Positions 24,355 through 32,314 of a DNA stretch of 64,000 nucleotides are shown in pieces. The stretch is taken from assembly GCA_900540205.1 (NCBI GenBank), contig UQER01000005.1, positions 62,001 through 126,000 on the forward strand, given 5' to 3'. A program made the translations under genes and the position numbers. Under the pieces are notes generated by a model. It ran no database searches. It was not told where the DNA came from and worked only from the letters and a program-made list of their open reading frames with translations. The stretch comes from an uncultured Porphyromonadaceae bacterium. GTDB taxonomy: Bacteria; Bacteroidota; Bacteroidia; Bacteroidales; Muribaculaceae. The stretch's first letter is position 1; the number at the start of each line of letters is the position of its first letter.

Positions 24355-26673
24355 ATGAAACATATAATCACACTTGCAGCTCTCATCCTATGTCAGGCTG
24401 GCGGTCTGGCACAGGAGCTGAGCTTCGAGCATCTCTCGCACGATTTCGGAGTTATATCCGAGGCCGACGGCAAGGTGAGCCATGACTTCAGGTTCACCAA
24501 CACCGGCAACGCCCCGCTTGTAATCAAGGACGTGATAACCGGATGCGGATGCACCGCGGCCAAATGGTCGGACAAGGAGTATGCGCCCGGACAGAGCGGC
24601 ACAGTGCGCATATCCTATCATCCTGAAGGCCGCAAGGCCGAAACAATCTCGATTGTATCGGAAGTGTTCAGCAATGCAGGCAAACCTGTGGCCCTCACCA
24701 TCGAGGGGCGCGTGGAACTTGCCCACCATTCGTATGTGAATTTCTTCGACCCGACGCAAGGACAACGGTCGAATGCACCGGTTCCTCAACCGGCCGACGA
24801 CTACGAGCGCGTGCTGCAGCGCATACGCGAGCAGATCTTCGCCTCCATCGCAACAGAAAAGCTCGACCAGAACGCATGCTCGCTGATGAAACTCATGACC
24901 CCGGAAGGCACATGGCCCGACATTGATTATGCCTGCCGTTTCCGCACCAACTGGGATCCGCTGAAACATCTGAACAATGTGAAACGCATGTGCACTGCCT
25001 TTGCCAACCCCGCATCCTCCTACTACGGACACCCGGTACTGTTCCGCGCCATCGACGCATCGATACGCGCATGGAACAAGCACCACCCCACTTCGTTCAA
25101 CTGGTGGTACAACCAGATTGCCGCCCCCAAAGTAATGGGCGACATACTGGCGCTGCTTGAAGGTGCGCCGCAGAAACCGTCGGCCACTGTTCTGCAGGGT
25201 CTGATGGACATGATGGCAGCCAGCGATCCGCGCGAATGGACCGGCGCCAACAAGCAGGACATCTCCATCCACCACATTGTGCGCGGATGCGTGATGAAGA
25301 ACGACTCGATTGTCACCACGAATGTAAACGAATTTTTCGAGCCGGTGCGCATCACCGATTTCGAGGGTATACGCGAGGACCTTTCGTACCAGCAGCATAA
25401 ACGGCAGCTGTACATAGGCGGTTACGGCACGGTGTTCATCGACAACATCTCCAAAATAGCGCCTATGCTCACAGGCACACGGTTTGCCATGCCGGACGAC
25501 AAGGTGGAGCTGTTCTCGCGGTTTGTGCGCGACACTTACCTGAATGTATTCCGCGGACGGCACATGGACTTCAGCGTATGCGGACGCTCCGTATCGCGCC
25601 CCAAGATGCTCGACGGAGGCACATCGGAGGACCTGTTTGCCCGCATGAGCGCACTCGACCCGGCGCATGCCGACGAATATGCGCAGATTGCCAAACGGTT
25701 CGCCACAGGCAATGCATCGGCAGGCCGCAAGGCGCGCAACACCATGTTCTACACCTCCGACTACATGCTCCATAACCAGCCCCGCTACGACTTCTCGGTA
25801 CGTGCCGTGTCGAACCAGACGTGCCGGTCGGAAAGCGGAAACGGCGAGAACCTGCTGGGACTATATCTGAGCGAGGGTGCAACCTGCATCCGCGTTGCGG
25901 GCGATGAATACACCGACATATTCCCTGTGTGGGAGTGGGACAGCATTCCCGGCACCACCCTCCCCACAGGCGAAAAGCACAACCCGCACGAATGGGGTGT
26001 TGACGGATGTTCCGACTTTGTGAAAGGTGCATCCGACGGCCTCAACGGCGTCATGGCATATGCTATGGACGATTACGGGGTAAGCGCCCGCAAGTCATGG
26101 TTCATGTTTGACCGTCAGGTGGTGTGCCTCGGCGCCGGAATTAAAGGTGACTCGCTTTTCACCACACTGAACCAGTGCCACCTCACATCGGATGTCTTTC
26201 TGATGTCTGACAGCACCACTACAAGGCTTGCACCCGAATCGCGCTACACCGGGCCGTTCAAGGGCTACGTATGGCAGGGGAAGGTGGCCTACTATCTCCC
26301 CGACGAGGCAAACATCGACCTGCGGAACACCACGCAGACCGGCAACTGGGCCCGGATAAACTTCAACCAGTCCACCGAACAGGTAAGCAAACCGGTGTTT
26401 AACTTTGCCATAAGCCACGGCGACAAGGCTGACGGCGGCAATTACGCCTACGTGGTCATACCGGGTATCGCCTCCCCAATGGCAGTGCAGCATCTCGACC
26501 CTGCAGAGATTGAGATAGTGGCCAATACGCCCCTGTGCCAGATTGTGGTTAACAAACGGCTCGGCATTGCCGGAGCGGTGTTCTATGCCCCGGGCAGCGT
26601 CACATGGGAAGGGCATACATTCAGCTCAGACAAACCTGATGCGAAACTGATAAAATACGATATCAAAGCATAA
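24355..26673 (+). CDS. PL8-family polysaccharide lyase with N-terminal DUF1573 domain
   Basis: PL8 enzymes cleave hyaluronan, chondroitin or related uronate polymers by beta-elimination, leaving unsaturated uronides. The 772-residue protein has a signal peptide (1-19), then a DUF1573 domain (about 21-125: HDFGVISEADGKVSHDFRF, ITGCGCTAAKW, YAPGQSG), then the PL8 alpha-toroid and beta-sandwich. The residues expected for catalysis by comparison with chondroitin AC lyase are present: Asn249 (FNWWYNQI), His348 and Tyr357 with the typical nine-residue spacing (QHKRQLYIGGYGTVF), Arg411 and Arg415 (GRSVSR), and Glu498 (SGNGENLLG). GDEYTDIFPVWEWDSIPGTT marks the C-terminal sandwich. It is the last gene of the PUL, and the GH88 at the start would use its products. 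The DUF1573 fusion is unusual. Confidence 0.9.
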   Translation: MKHIITLAALILCQAGGLAQELSFEHLSHDFGVISEADGKVSHDFRFTNTGNAPLVIKDVITGCGCTAAKWSDKEYAPGQSGTVRISYHPEGRKAETISIVSEVFSNAGKPVALTIEGRVELAHHSYVNFFDPTQGQRSNAPVPQPADDYERVLQRIREQIFASIATEKLDQNACSLMKLMTPEGTWPDIDYACRFRTNWDPLKHLNNVKRMCTAFANPASSYYGHPVLFRAIDASIRAWNKHHPTSFNWWYNQIAAPKVMGDILALLEGAPQKPSATVLQGLMDMMAASDPREWTGANKQDISIHHIVRGCVMKNDSIVTTNVNEFFEPVRITDFEGIREDLSYQQHKRQLYIGGYGTVFIDNISKIAPMLTGTRFAMPDDKVELFSRFVRDTYLNVFRGRHMDFSVCGRSVSRPKMLDGGTSEDLFARMSALDPAHADEYAQIAKRFATGNASAGRKARNTMFYTSDYMLHNQPRYDFSVRAVSNQTCRSESGNGENLLGLYLSEGATCIRVAGDEYTDIFPVWEWDSIPGTTLPTGEKHNPHEWGVDGCSDFVKGASDGLNGVMAYAMDDYGVSARKSWFMFDRQVVCLGAGIKGDSLFTTLNQCHLTSDVFLMSDSTTTRLAPESRYTGPFKGYVWQGKVAYYLPDEANIDLRNTTQTGNWARINFNQSTEQVSKPVFNFAISHGDKADGGNYAYVVIPGIASPMAVQHLDPAEIEIVANTPLCQIVVNKRLGIAGAVFYAPGSVTWEGHTFSSDKPDAKLIKYDIKA

Positions 26674-26737
26674 CGGAATCAATTGCTACAATTCTACGGT
26701 ACGATTAAAAAAACGAGAAAAGATTGAACTGGTAGAT

Positions 26738-26775
26738 GCGAATCGGCGGGCACTCCCCGCCGGTTTCGCTGTTTA
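26738..26775 (+). terminator. Terminator at the end of the PUL
   Basis: A GC-rich hairpin, GCGAATCGGCGGG at 26738-26750 pairing with CCCGCCGGTTTCGC at 26756-26769 with one bulge, is followed by TGTTTAT. It lies 65 bp after the PL8 stop. The T run is weak. Confidence 0.6.
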
Positions 26776-26865
26776 TATCCACCGCAACCCGTATATGCCA
26801 TTTACATTCCCGATTAACTCAAAATGTTAATTCGGCAAGAAAAAAGGAAATGTTGCCGCACCACT

Positions 26866-26898
26866 ATTGCGTGTCTGCTAAAAAATATAATATCTTTG
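26866..26898 (+). promoter_or_regulatory. Promoter for the TPR sensor kinase
   Basis: ATTG (26866-26869) and TATCTTTG (26891-26898) are 21 bp apart, a good Bacteroidetes promoter, 72 bp upstream of the kinase ATG. Otherwise the interval 26674-26970 contains only the PUL terminator. Confidence 0.6.
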
Positions 26899-26970
26899 TA
26901 AAAACTTTTAACGGCGCGATCACGCCACAAAACCCTCTTACAGCTAAATCACTCACATTTGGTATTTTTT

Positions 26971-28479
26971 ATGAACAAAATCCGTTTTTTATTACTGATT
27001 ATTGTACTGGCCGCTACCGGCAATGCAGCCGTAGCGCAATCGAACGGTGCGGCCTTTAAGAAACAGGCACAGACATTTCTTGACAACAAGGAGTACATCA
27101 AGGCACGTTATTATTTCCTTCAGGCCTATAGCTCGTTCGCACAGCACAACGATATGGCCAATGCCGTTGAATGCGGTGTCAAGGCCAGCGCGCTCTATCA
27201 TCGTGAGAACTACTACAAAGAGGCTTTCGACGTGCTGCGCCGTGCGGAAACGGTATTGTCGGAATCCGAGACCAAGGGTGGGAAAACCCTGCCTCAGCTC
27301 CACTACCCTATTGTCCGGGAGCGTATGCAGATGTACATGAAACTGAAAAACGGAGCGAAGACAAAGGAACTGGTCGACCAGCTCAACCAGCTGGCCAAAA
27401 CCGCTGCCACAGATTCTCTCGCAAATGACGCCCTGTACGCACAGGCAAATTACTATTACTCATTCGGAATGCCGCAGCAAGGCGACGCCGCGCTCGACCG
27501 TCTGGTGGCCAAACACAAGGAAGCAAAAGAATACGGCAAGGTGAGCGACTGTTACAAGACACTCATTGGCATAGCCACCAAAGCCAACAACGCACGCCTC
27601 ACCTCGCGTGCCTACGACAAGCTCATGGCATGGAACGATTCCGTGCGCGCACTCATGGCTGCCGACGAACTGGCGGTGCTCACCAAGAAATATGACGAAA
27701 GTCTGGCAACCATTGAAGCTAAGGACAGCACCATAAGCACCAAGCAGTACACAATAGTCGCACTATGCATTCTCGCTGCCATTCTGGCGGGAGCCCTCGT
27801 GTTCGGCGCCATCATCCTGATGCGCTACATCCTGCTCACCCGCAAACAGAAACACACAATCGAGACAGCCAACGAGCATGCGCGCCTTAAGAATGAATTC
27901 ATAGCCAACATTTCCAACCAGCTGCGTCCAACCATTGAAAAGCTGGATCAGTCGCAGCCGCCCGTCAAAGCCATTCAGACATTCCTTAAGGATGTGCAGG
28001 AGCTTTCTGACCTGGAAAATTCTCTCGGCCAGAAATACGAGCCGGAAGAATGCAATGCCCAGACATTCTGTCAGGATGCCATAGACGGCATAAAGGCCAT
28101 GACAAAGCCGGGGGTATCGCTTGTTGTGGATGCTCCGAAGGTGACCATGCCGCTGTGTCGCGAACCACTTGCAGAGGTGCTTCACCATCTGCTCGTCAAT
28201 GCCGCACTCCACACTCCGGAAAACGGCCGGATATCTCTGGAACTGAAGAAACGCGGTGCCAAAGTTTACCAGCTTATCGTCACTGACAGTGGTGCCGGAA
28301 TTCCGGAAGACGACTGTGCCGACCTGTTCAAACCGTTCTCAAGCATCCGTGACCTTACGCACGGCGATGGCCTCGGATTACCCATCTGCAACCTCAAACT
28401 GACAAAGATGGGCGGATCAATAAGCCTTGACACGGAATACAAGCGCGGTGCTCGGTTTGTCATCGCATTGCGTTCCTGA
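26971..28479 (+). CDS. TPR-containing membrane histidine kinase-like protein lacking the phosphoacceptor histidine
   Basis: A 502-residue sensor-kinase-like protein. A signal peptide (to about residue 20, AVAQS) precedes an all-helical TPR-like periplasmic part (about 25-250), a transmembrane helix (IVALCILAAILAGALVFGAI, about 265-285), a DHp-like helix pair, and a HATPase domain with N-box LHHLLVNAALHT, G1 TDSGAGIP and G2 GDGLGLPICNLKL. The DHp motif, normally NISHELRTP, reads NISNQLRPT, so the phosphoacceptor is Asn316. It may be a pseudokinase, or bind ATP and signal conformationally. The frame opens at an upstream TTG, but the ATG at 26971 gives a proper signal peptide. No receiver gene is adjacent. 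Confidence 0.85.
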   Translation: MNKIRFLLLIIVLAATGNAAVAQSNGAAFKKQAQTFLDNKEYIKARYYFLQAYSSFAQHNDMANAVECGVKASALYHRENYYKEAFDVLRRAETVLSESETKGGKTLPQLHYPIVRERMQMYMKLKNGAKTKELVDQLNQLAKTAATDSLANDALYAQANYYYSFGMPQQGDAALDRLVAKHKEAKEYGKVSDCYKTLIGIATKANNARLTSRAYDKLMAWNDSVRALMAADELAVLTKKYDESLATIEAKDSTISTKQYTIVALCILAAILAGALVFGAIILMRYILLTRKQKHTIETANEHARLKNEFIANISNQLRPTIEKLDQSQPPVKAIQTFLKDVQELSDLENSLGQKYEPEECNAQTFCQDAIDGIKAMTKPGVSLVVDAPKVTMPLCREPLAEVLHHLLVNAALHTPENGRISLELKKRGAKVYQLIVTDSGAGIPEDDCADLFKPFSSIRDLTHGDGLGLPICNLKLTKMGGSISLDTEYKRGARFVIALRS

Positions 28480-28495
28480 TTTCCACAACAACCCG

Positions 28496-28538
28496 AAAAA
28501 CAACGCCCCTGCCATCTCAGTCCCTGGCAGGGGCGTTG
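28496..28538 (-). terminator. Terminator between convergent kinase and LuxR genes
   Basis: A 14-bp perfect stem (CAACGCCCCTGCCA at 28501-28514, complement at 28525-28538) with a 10-base loop. On the minus strand it is followed by five T's (28496-28500), so it terminates the LuxR-type gene; it may also stop the kinase transcript. Confidence 0.8.
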
Positions 28539-28588
28539 CGGTTATCTAATGCAAACGCAAGCAGTCGATTACATCAATTTATATTGGT

Positions 28589-29548
28589 TTATACCGGCGT
28601 CACATCGTTCACATCCACAAGGTGATGGATAATGGCAAAGATTGTCAAGCCGGCAGCCGAATGAATTTCAAGTTTGGCACTTATGTTGCGTCGGTGCGTG
28701 GCAACCGTATGCACGGATATGCACAACTCATCGGCAATCTCTTTATTCACTTTTCCCTGCGCGATGCAGCGGATTATATCTTTTTCTCTCTCGCTGAGCA
28801 GCAATAGCTGCCTTCCGGTCTCATCTTCCGTTATCGCCGCCGGCTGCACTTCGGCTGTGGGTGATCTTTTCAACTCCTTTTCAAGCCTTTCCACCGCAGG
28901 TATGAACAGCTTGCTTTCCACGTCGAAGTGGCGCAGCATGTCGCGTTCACACATGATTATATCGAACAACGCTCCGCTCAGACGGGCGTTCTCCTTCTGC
29001 TTATAATGGTATATGAATATATCTTTCAGTTCCTTGAGCTTGGTTACCGGATCGACATGGTTTACCGAATACATGGCTATGTTAAACTTCCCGTCGGTCT
29101 CACCATTCAACAAACGGTTCACATACCCGAAAATCACATCGTTCTCATGCTCCATGTGTTTTTTCACCTCAATTACATAGTCATCGTAGAACTTCATCAG
29201 CAGGAGTGCCGTCTCGTTTGATGCGGAATAGTTTATGGCATCAATGAGATAATGGCGGATTTTAGGGAACTGCACATCGAGGAACGAGGTGTGGGCACGC
29301 TCGAGATAGCCCATGAGCGAACATAACGAAATCTGCGAAACCTCATACTGGTATCCGCTCAGCAGATTGCACACACACAGGAACGTTCCCGTGTCCACTC
29401 CGTTTTCCTCACAAACCGCCCTCACCGGACTGTCGCCGAATCCAAAGGCTATATCGAAACGACTTATTGCCGGCAGGAGCATTGCATTGTCGCGAATCAA
29501 CTCCCTCATGCTGTTGGAAGGGAGATACCCTCTCTGTTTGTCAATCAT
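28589..29548 (-). CDS. LuxR-type regulator with N-terminal RIC/YtfE-like di-iron (hemerythrin) domain
   Basis: A 319-residue soluble protein. The C-terminal 70 residues are a LuxR/GerE helix-turn-helix (LSEREKDIIRCIAQG, NKEIADELCISVHTVATH). The first 225 resemble RIC/YtfE iron-centre repair proteins: a ScdA_N-like start (FDIAFGFGDSPVRAVCEENG) and a helical hemerythrin-like domain with His86, His131, Glu135, His181, His207 and Glu211. Most of these are spaced as the di-iron ligands of E. coli YtfE (H84, H129, E133, H204, E208); the match of His181 to H160 is looser. There is no receiver domain. It is transcribed divergently from the heme operon, so it is a candidate O2-, NO- or iron-responsive regulator of that operon. 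Family call firm; signal and target are inference. Confidence 0.82.
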   Translation of the reverse strand: MIDKQRGYLPSNSMRELIRDNAMLLPAISRFDIAFGFGDSPVRAVCEENGVDTGTFLCVCNLLSGYQYEVSQISLCSLMGYLERAHTSFLDVQFPKIRHYLIDAINYSASNETALLLMKFYDDYVIEVKKHMEHENDVIFGYVNRLLNGETDGKFNIAMYSVNHVDPVTKLKELKDIFIYHYKQKENARLSGALFDIIMCERDMLRHFDVESKLFIPAVERLEKELKRSPTAEVQPAAITEDETGRQLLLLSEREKDIIRCIAQGKVNKEIADELCISVHTVATHRRNISAKLEIHSAAGLTIFAIIHHLVDVNDVTPV

Positions 29549-29580
29549 TTTTAATTGTCAGGAATGTATTTTTACCCATG

Positions 29581-29588
29581 CAAAGATA
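29581..29588 (-). promoter_or_regulatory. Probable -7 element for the LuxR-type regulator
   Basis: The minus strand reads TATCTTTG, matching TAnnTTTG, 32 bp upstream of the regulator's ATG. No convincing -33 partner was found. Confidence 0.45.
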
Positions 29589-29626
29589 CGAATATATATC
29601 ATTGTCCGGAATACCTAAAATCAGTG

Positions 29627-29642
29627 ATTATAGGCCTATAAT
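29627..29642. promoter_or_regulatory. Perfect 16-bp palindrome, candidate operator
   Basis: ATTATAGGCCTATAAT is a perfect palindrome lying between the divergent promoters of the LuxR-type regulator and the heme operon. Its size and symmetry suit a dimeric regulator. It is about 60 bp upstream of the heme promoter's -33 element and 38 bp upstream of the regulator's -7 element. A short stem followed by a T run (29668-29687) lies to its right, before the heme promoter. Confidence 0.55.
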
Positions 29643-29701
29643 AAACCGGATATTACTGAAAAGAGAGAGCCTATCACGGCTTTTTTTCATTTTTTTACGG
29701 T

Positions 29702-29733
29702 ATTGCCCCCCTATTGGATTGAGCATAATTTTG
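29702..29733 (+). promoter_or_regulatory. Promoter of the heme operon
   Basis: ATTG (29702-29705) and TAATTTTG (29726-29733) are separated by 20 bp, a strong Bacteroidetes match, with a leader of about 100 nt before the first gene at 29841. Confidence 0.65.
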
Positions 29734-29840
29734 CAACGTAAAAATGCAGCCAACGCCGCCCTTGCGCCATGCGGCATATGATATAAATAGCGGAATCTAT
29801 TTTTGACAACAAGCTTTAACAACTAAATAGCCAACCAGTT

Positions 29841-30317
29841 ATGAAAACATTGACCAATCTTTTTGCAGCGATGATGATGTGTATCTGCTGCGCCACAACA
29901 ACTACTTCATGCTCCGATGATAATGACGAACCGGTGATTCCGGCAGCAACAAATGTTGCAGGAACATACAACGGTAATATGACATGCTCGGTCATGGGCC
30001 AGGAATCTACCTTTGACGATGTGACTTTCATAATTGAGAATACGGACGAAGCCACGGTCAACATAAGCGTCTCGGCGTTCGGCGAACCTCCCATGCTGGT
30101 TCCCGGTCTGAAAATAACGGGGGTTATGGTATCGGGAGCAGACGGCGCCTATACACTCGCCGAGACGGAATTCACCGGAAACACCGATACAGGCAAAACC
30201 TATTCGGGCATCCTTCAGGGGACATTTGCAGACAACACACTCTCTGTCCGGATCAATCTCAAATACGGTGCTATGCCCATGCCGATGATTCTCTCATTCT
30301 CCGCACCAAAAAACTGA
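29841..30317 (+). CDS. Calycin-like lipoprotein at the head of the heme operon
   Basis: A 158-residue lipoprotein. The signal ends TTTSC and is followed by SDDNDE, a run of acids like the Bacteroides surface-export signal. The remainder resembles the calycin-like beta-barrel proteins of Bacteroidales: VAGTYNGNMTCSVMG, GLKITGVMVSGADGAY, and LSVRINLKYG strands. It is 6 bp before hmuR, in the place where the hemophore hmuY lies in the Porphyromonas hmuYRSTUV operon, but it is shorter and does not look like HmuY. A heme- or ligand-binding surface role is likely from position but unproven. It has a Met-rich tail end (MPMPMIL) that could be relevant to ligand binding. Confidence 0.65.
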   Translation: MKTLTNLFAAMMMCICCATTTTSCSDDNDEPVIPAATNVAGTYNGNMTCSVMGQESTFDDVTFIIENTDEATVNISVSAFGEPPMLVPGLKITGVMVSGADGAYTLAETEFTGNTDTGKTYSGILQGTFADNTLSVRINLKYGAMPMPMILSFSAPKN

Positions 30318-30323
30318 CCCGCC

Positions 30324-32306
30324 ATGTCAAGAAGTCTTGAATGCATTGTTCTCTCTGTCTGCGGGCTTCTTTCGTCAGCTCCCACCCTTGCCGGCAACTT
30401 TGTCGGCAGGGTGCTTGATGAAACCGACAATCCACCTAAAAGCGACACCAGGCATATGGTGCCGGACCAGCATGTGCTCGGTGAGGTTGTGGTGACGGCT
30501 ACTCGCACCCCCAAAGCTCTGAAAGACGTGCCCGTAGTCACACGCCTTATCACAGCCGATGAGATCAGAAAAACCGATGCCACCAACATTCAGGATCTGC
30601 TTACGGAGGAAATTCCGGGTCTTGAATTCGGATATGCCATGAGTCAGGAGACGTCGCTCAACATGAGCGGTTTCGGCGGAAGCGCCGTCCTGTTTCTCGT
30701 CGACGGCGAACGCCTGGCAGGCGAAACAATGGATAACGTGGATTATAACCGCCTCAACCTTGACAATGTGGGTCAGGTGGAGATAGTAAAAGGAGCATCC
30801 TCAGCTCTTTATGGAGCAAATGCCGTCGGTGGTGTTGTCAATCTCATAACGAAAGAGAGAAAAGAGCCGTGGCATCTCAATCTGAATTCCCGCTACCGCA
30901 GTGCCGGTAATGAATGGAGAAGCGGAGGCGACCTTAATTTCAACACAGGCCGATGGAACTCAAACACCACCGTGCAATACTCCACGGTAGAGACCATCCG
31001 CCTCACCGGTGCATTCGATACGGAGTCGAAAATCCATGAGATTTTCGGCGGCAACACGCTCAACGTGAAAGAGAGGCTTACCTATCATGTAAACGATAAT
31101 CTCCGCTTCATAGCACGCGGAGGATATTTCGCCCGCGTAAGCAACCGTGCCAACTATGACGACCACTATCATGACTACTCCGGAGGGCTGCGGTCCGTAT
31201 GGCAGATAGATGCCACACAGAACCTGGAACTATCCTACAGTTACGACCAATACGACAAAGCCCGTTACACAGGCGGGGAGAGAACCCACGACCACGACTA
31301 CAGCAACCGTCAGCACATTGCCCACGGACTTTACACTAAGTTCTGGGGAGCCAACGGCCTGACCGTAGGTGCCGACTGCATGTACGATTTCCTATCCACC
31401 TATCAGTTTGCCGGCAACAATTCGCATGCGCAGACCACATTGGATGCTTTCGTGCAGTTTGACTACAACCCTCTTTCATGGCTGAATATCGTGGCAAGCG
31501 TACGCGACGACTATTTCTCCGAATCGGATAACAATGCACTCACGGCGCGCTTTGCCACTATGTTCAAGCTCAAGCCTCTCTCAATCCGAGCATCATATGC
31601 CGGAGGCTTCCGCGCCCCCACCCTGAAAGAGATGTACATGAGCTTCGATATGGCCGGCATCCAGATGATCTATGGCAACCCGGACCTTAAACCGGAAAAA
31701 AGCCACAACATAAATCTGGCACTCGAACGCAACGGGTATGTGCAGCACGGCATATTGGCAGGTTCCTACAGCCTGACACTTTCCGGCTACTACAACTATT
31801 ACACAAGCCGAATCACCACCACCGACTATCCCGGTGATGACGAGCGCGAGGAGGGTGCCGTATATACCAACGAAGACGGTGTGAAGGTCTTGGGCATCGA
31901 CTTAAATGCACGTTACCGCACCGAAATGGGTCTGGGAGCATCCCTGAGCTACAACTACCTCCATATCGGCAACAGGTCAATCGACTCACAGTTCTCTCAG
32001 CCTCGTCCTCATTCCGCCACATGGCGACTTGACTACGACAAACAGATTTGCAGCACGTATGGGATATATACCTCACTGTCCGGCCGGTATCTTGCAAAAG
32101 CACAAAGCAGATACGAAACCGACAACGCTTATTCCCTATGGAAATTCACACTGCAGCAGCGGATGTGGAGAGGTATAAAAGTGAATATGTCAATTGAAAA
32201 TCTATTTGACTATAGACCGAAAGTATATTACTGGAATTCAGCACCAACCGCCGGACGTACATGGTCAGTTGGTGTGACACTTGACGTAAATGAATTCTTC
32301 AACTGA
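30324..32306 (+). CDS. hmuR: TonB-dependent heme/hemoprotein receptor
   Basis: Outer-membrane TonB-dependent receptor of 660 residues. A signal peptide (about 1-23) is followed by a short remnant of a CarboxypepD_reg domain, the TonB box and plug (GEVVVTATRTPKALKDVP, NIQDLLTEEIPGLEF, DNVGQVEIVKGASSALYGA, NAVGGVVNLITK), then a barrel. The barrel has the heme-receptor signature FRAP (429-432) followed by NPDL (452-455), as in HmuR and HemR. It lies 6 bp after the calycin-like gene and 8 bp before hmuS, clearly one operon. Expected role: bring heme, free or from hemoproteins, into the periplasm with energy from TonB. The next four genes are the usual hmuSTUV partners. Confidence 0.88.
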   Translation: MSRSLECIVLSVCGLLSSAPTLAGNFVGRVLDETDNPPKSDTRHMVPDQHVLGEVVVTATRTPKALKDVPVVTRLITADEIRKTDATNIQDLLTEEIPGLEFGYAMSQETSLNMSGFGGSAVLFLVDGERLAGETMDNVDYNRLNLDNVGQVEIVKGASSALYGANAVGGVVNLITKERKEPWHLNLNSRYRSAGNEWRSGGDLNFNTGRWNSNTTVQYSTVETIRLTGAFDTESKIHEIFGGNTLNVKERLTYHVNDNLRFIARGGYFARVSNRANYDDHYHDYSGGLRSVWQIDATQNLELSYSYDQYDKARYTGGERTHDHDYSNRQHIAHGLYTKFWGANGLTVGADCMYDFLSTYQFAGNNSHAQTTLDAFVQFDYNPLSWLNIVASVRDDYFSESDNNALTARFATMFKLKPLSIRASYAGGFRAPTLKEMYMSFDMAGIQMIYGNPDLKPEKSHNINLALERNGYVQHGILAGSYSLTLSGYYNYYTSRITTTDYPGDDEREEGAVYTNEDGVKVLGIDLNARYRTEMGLGASLSYNYLHIGNRSIDSQFSQPRPHSATWRLDYDKQICSTYGIYTSLSGRYLAKAQSRYETDNAYSLWKFTLQQRMWRGIKVNMSIENLFDYRPKVYYWNSAPTAGRTWSVGVTLDVNEFFN

Positions 32307-32314
32307 TTGATATA

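Noticed and set aside
24388..25773. A 461-codon minus-strand open frame
   Set aside because: It lies opposite the PL8 lyase, which has all catalytic residues; no domain is visible in the antisense product.
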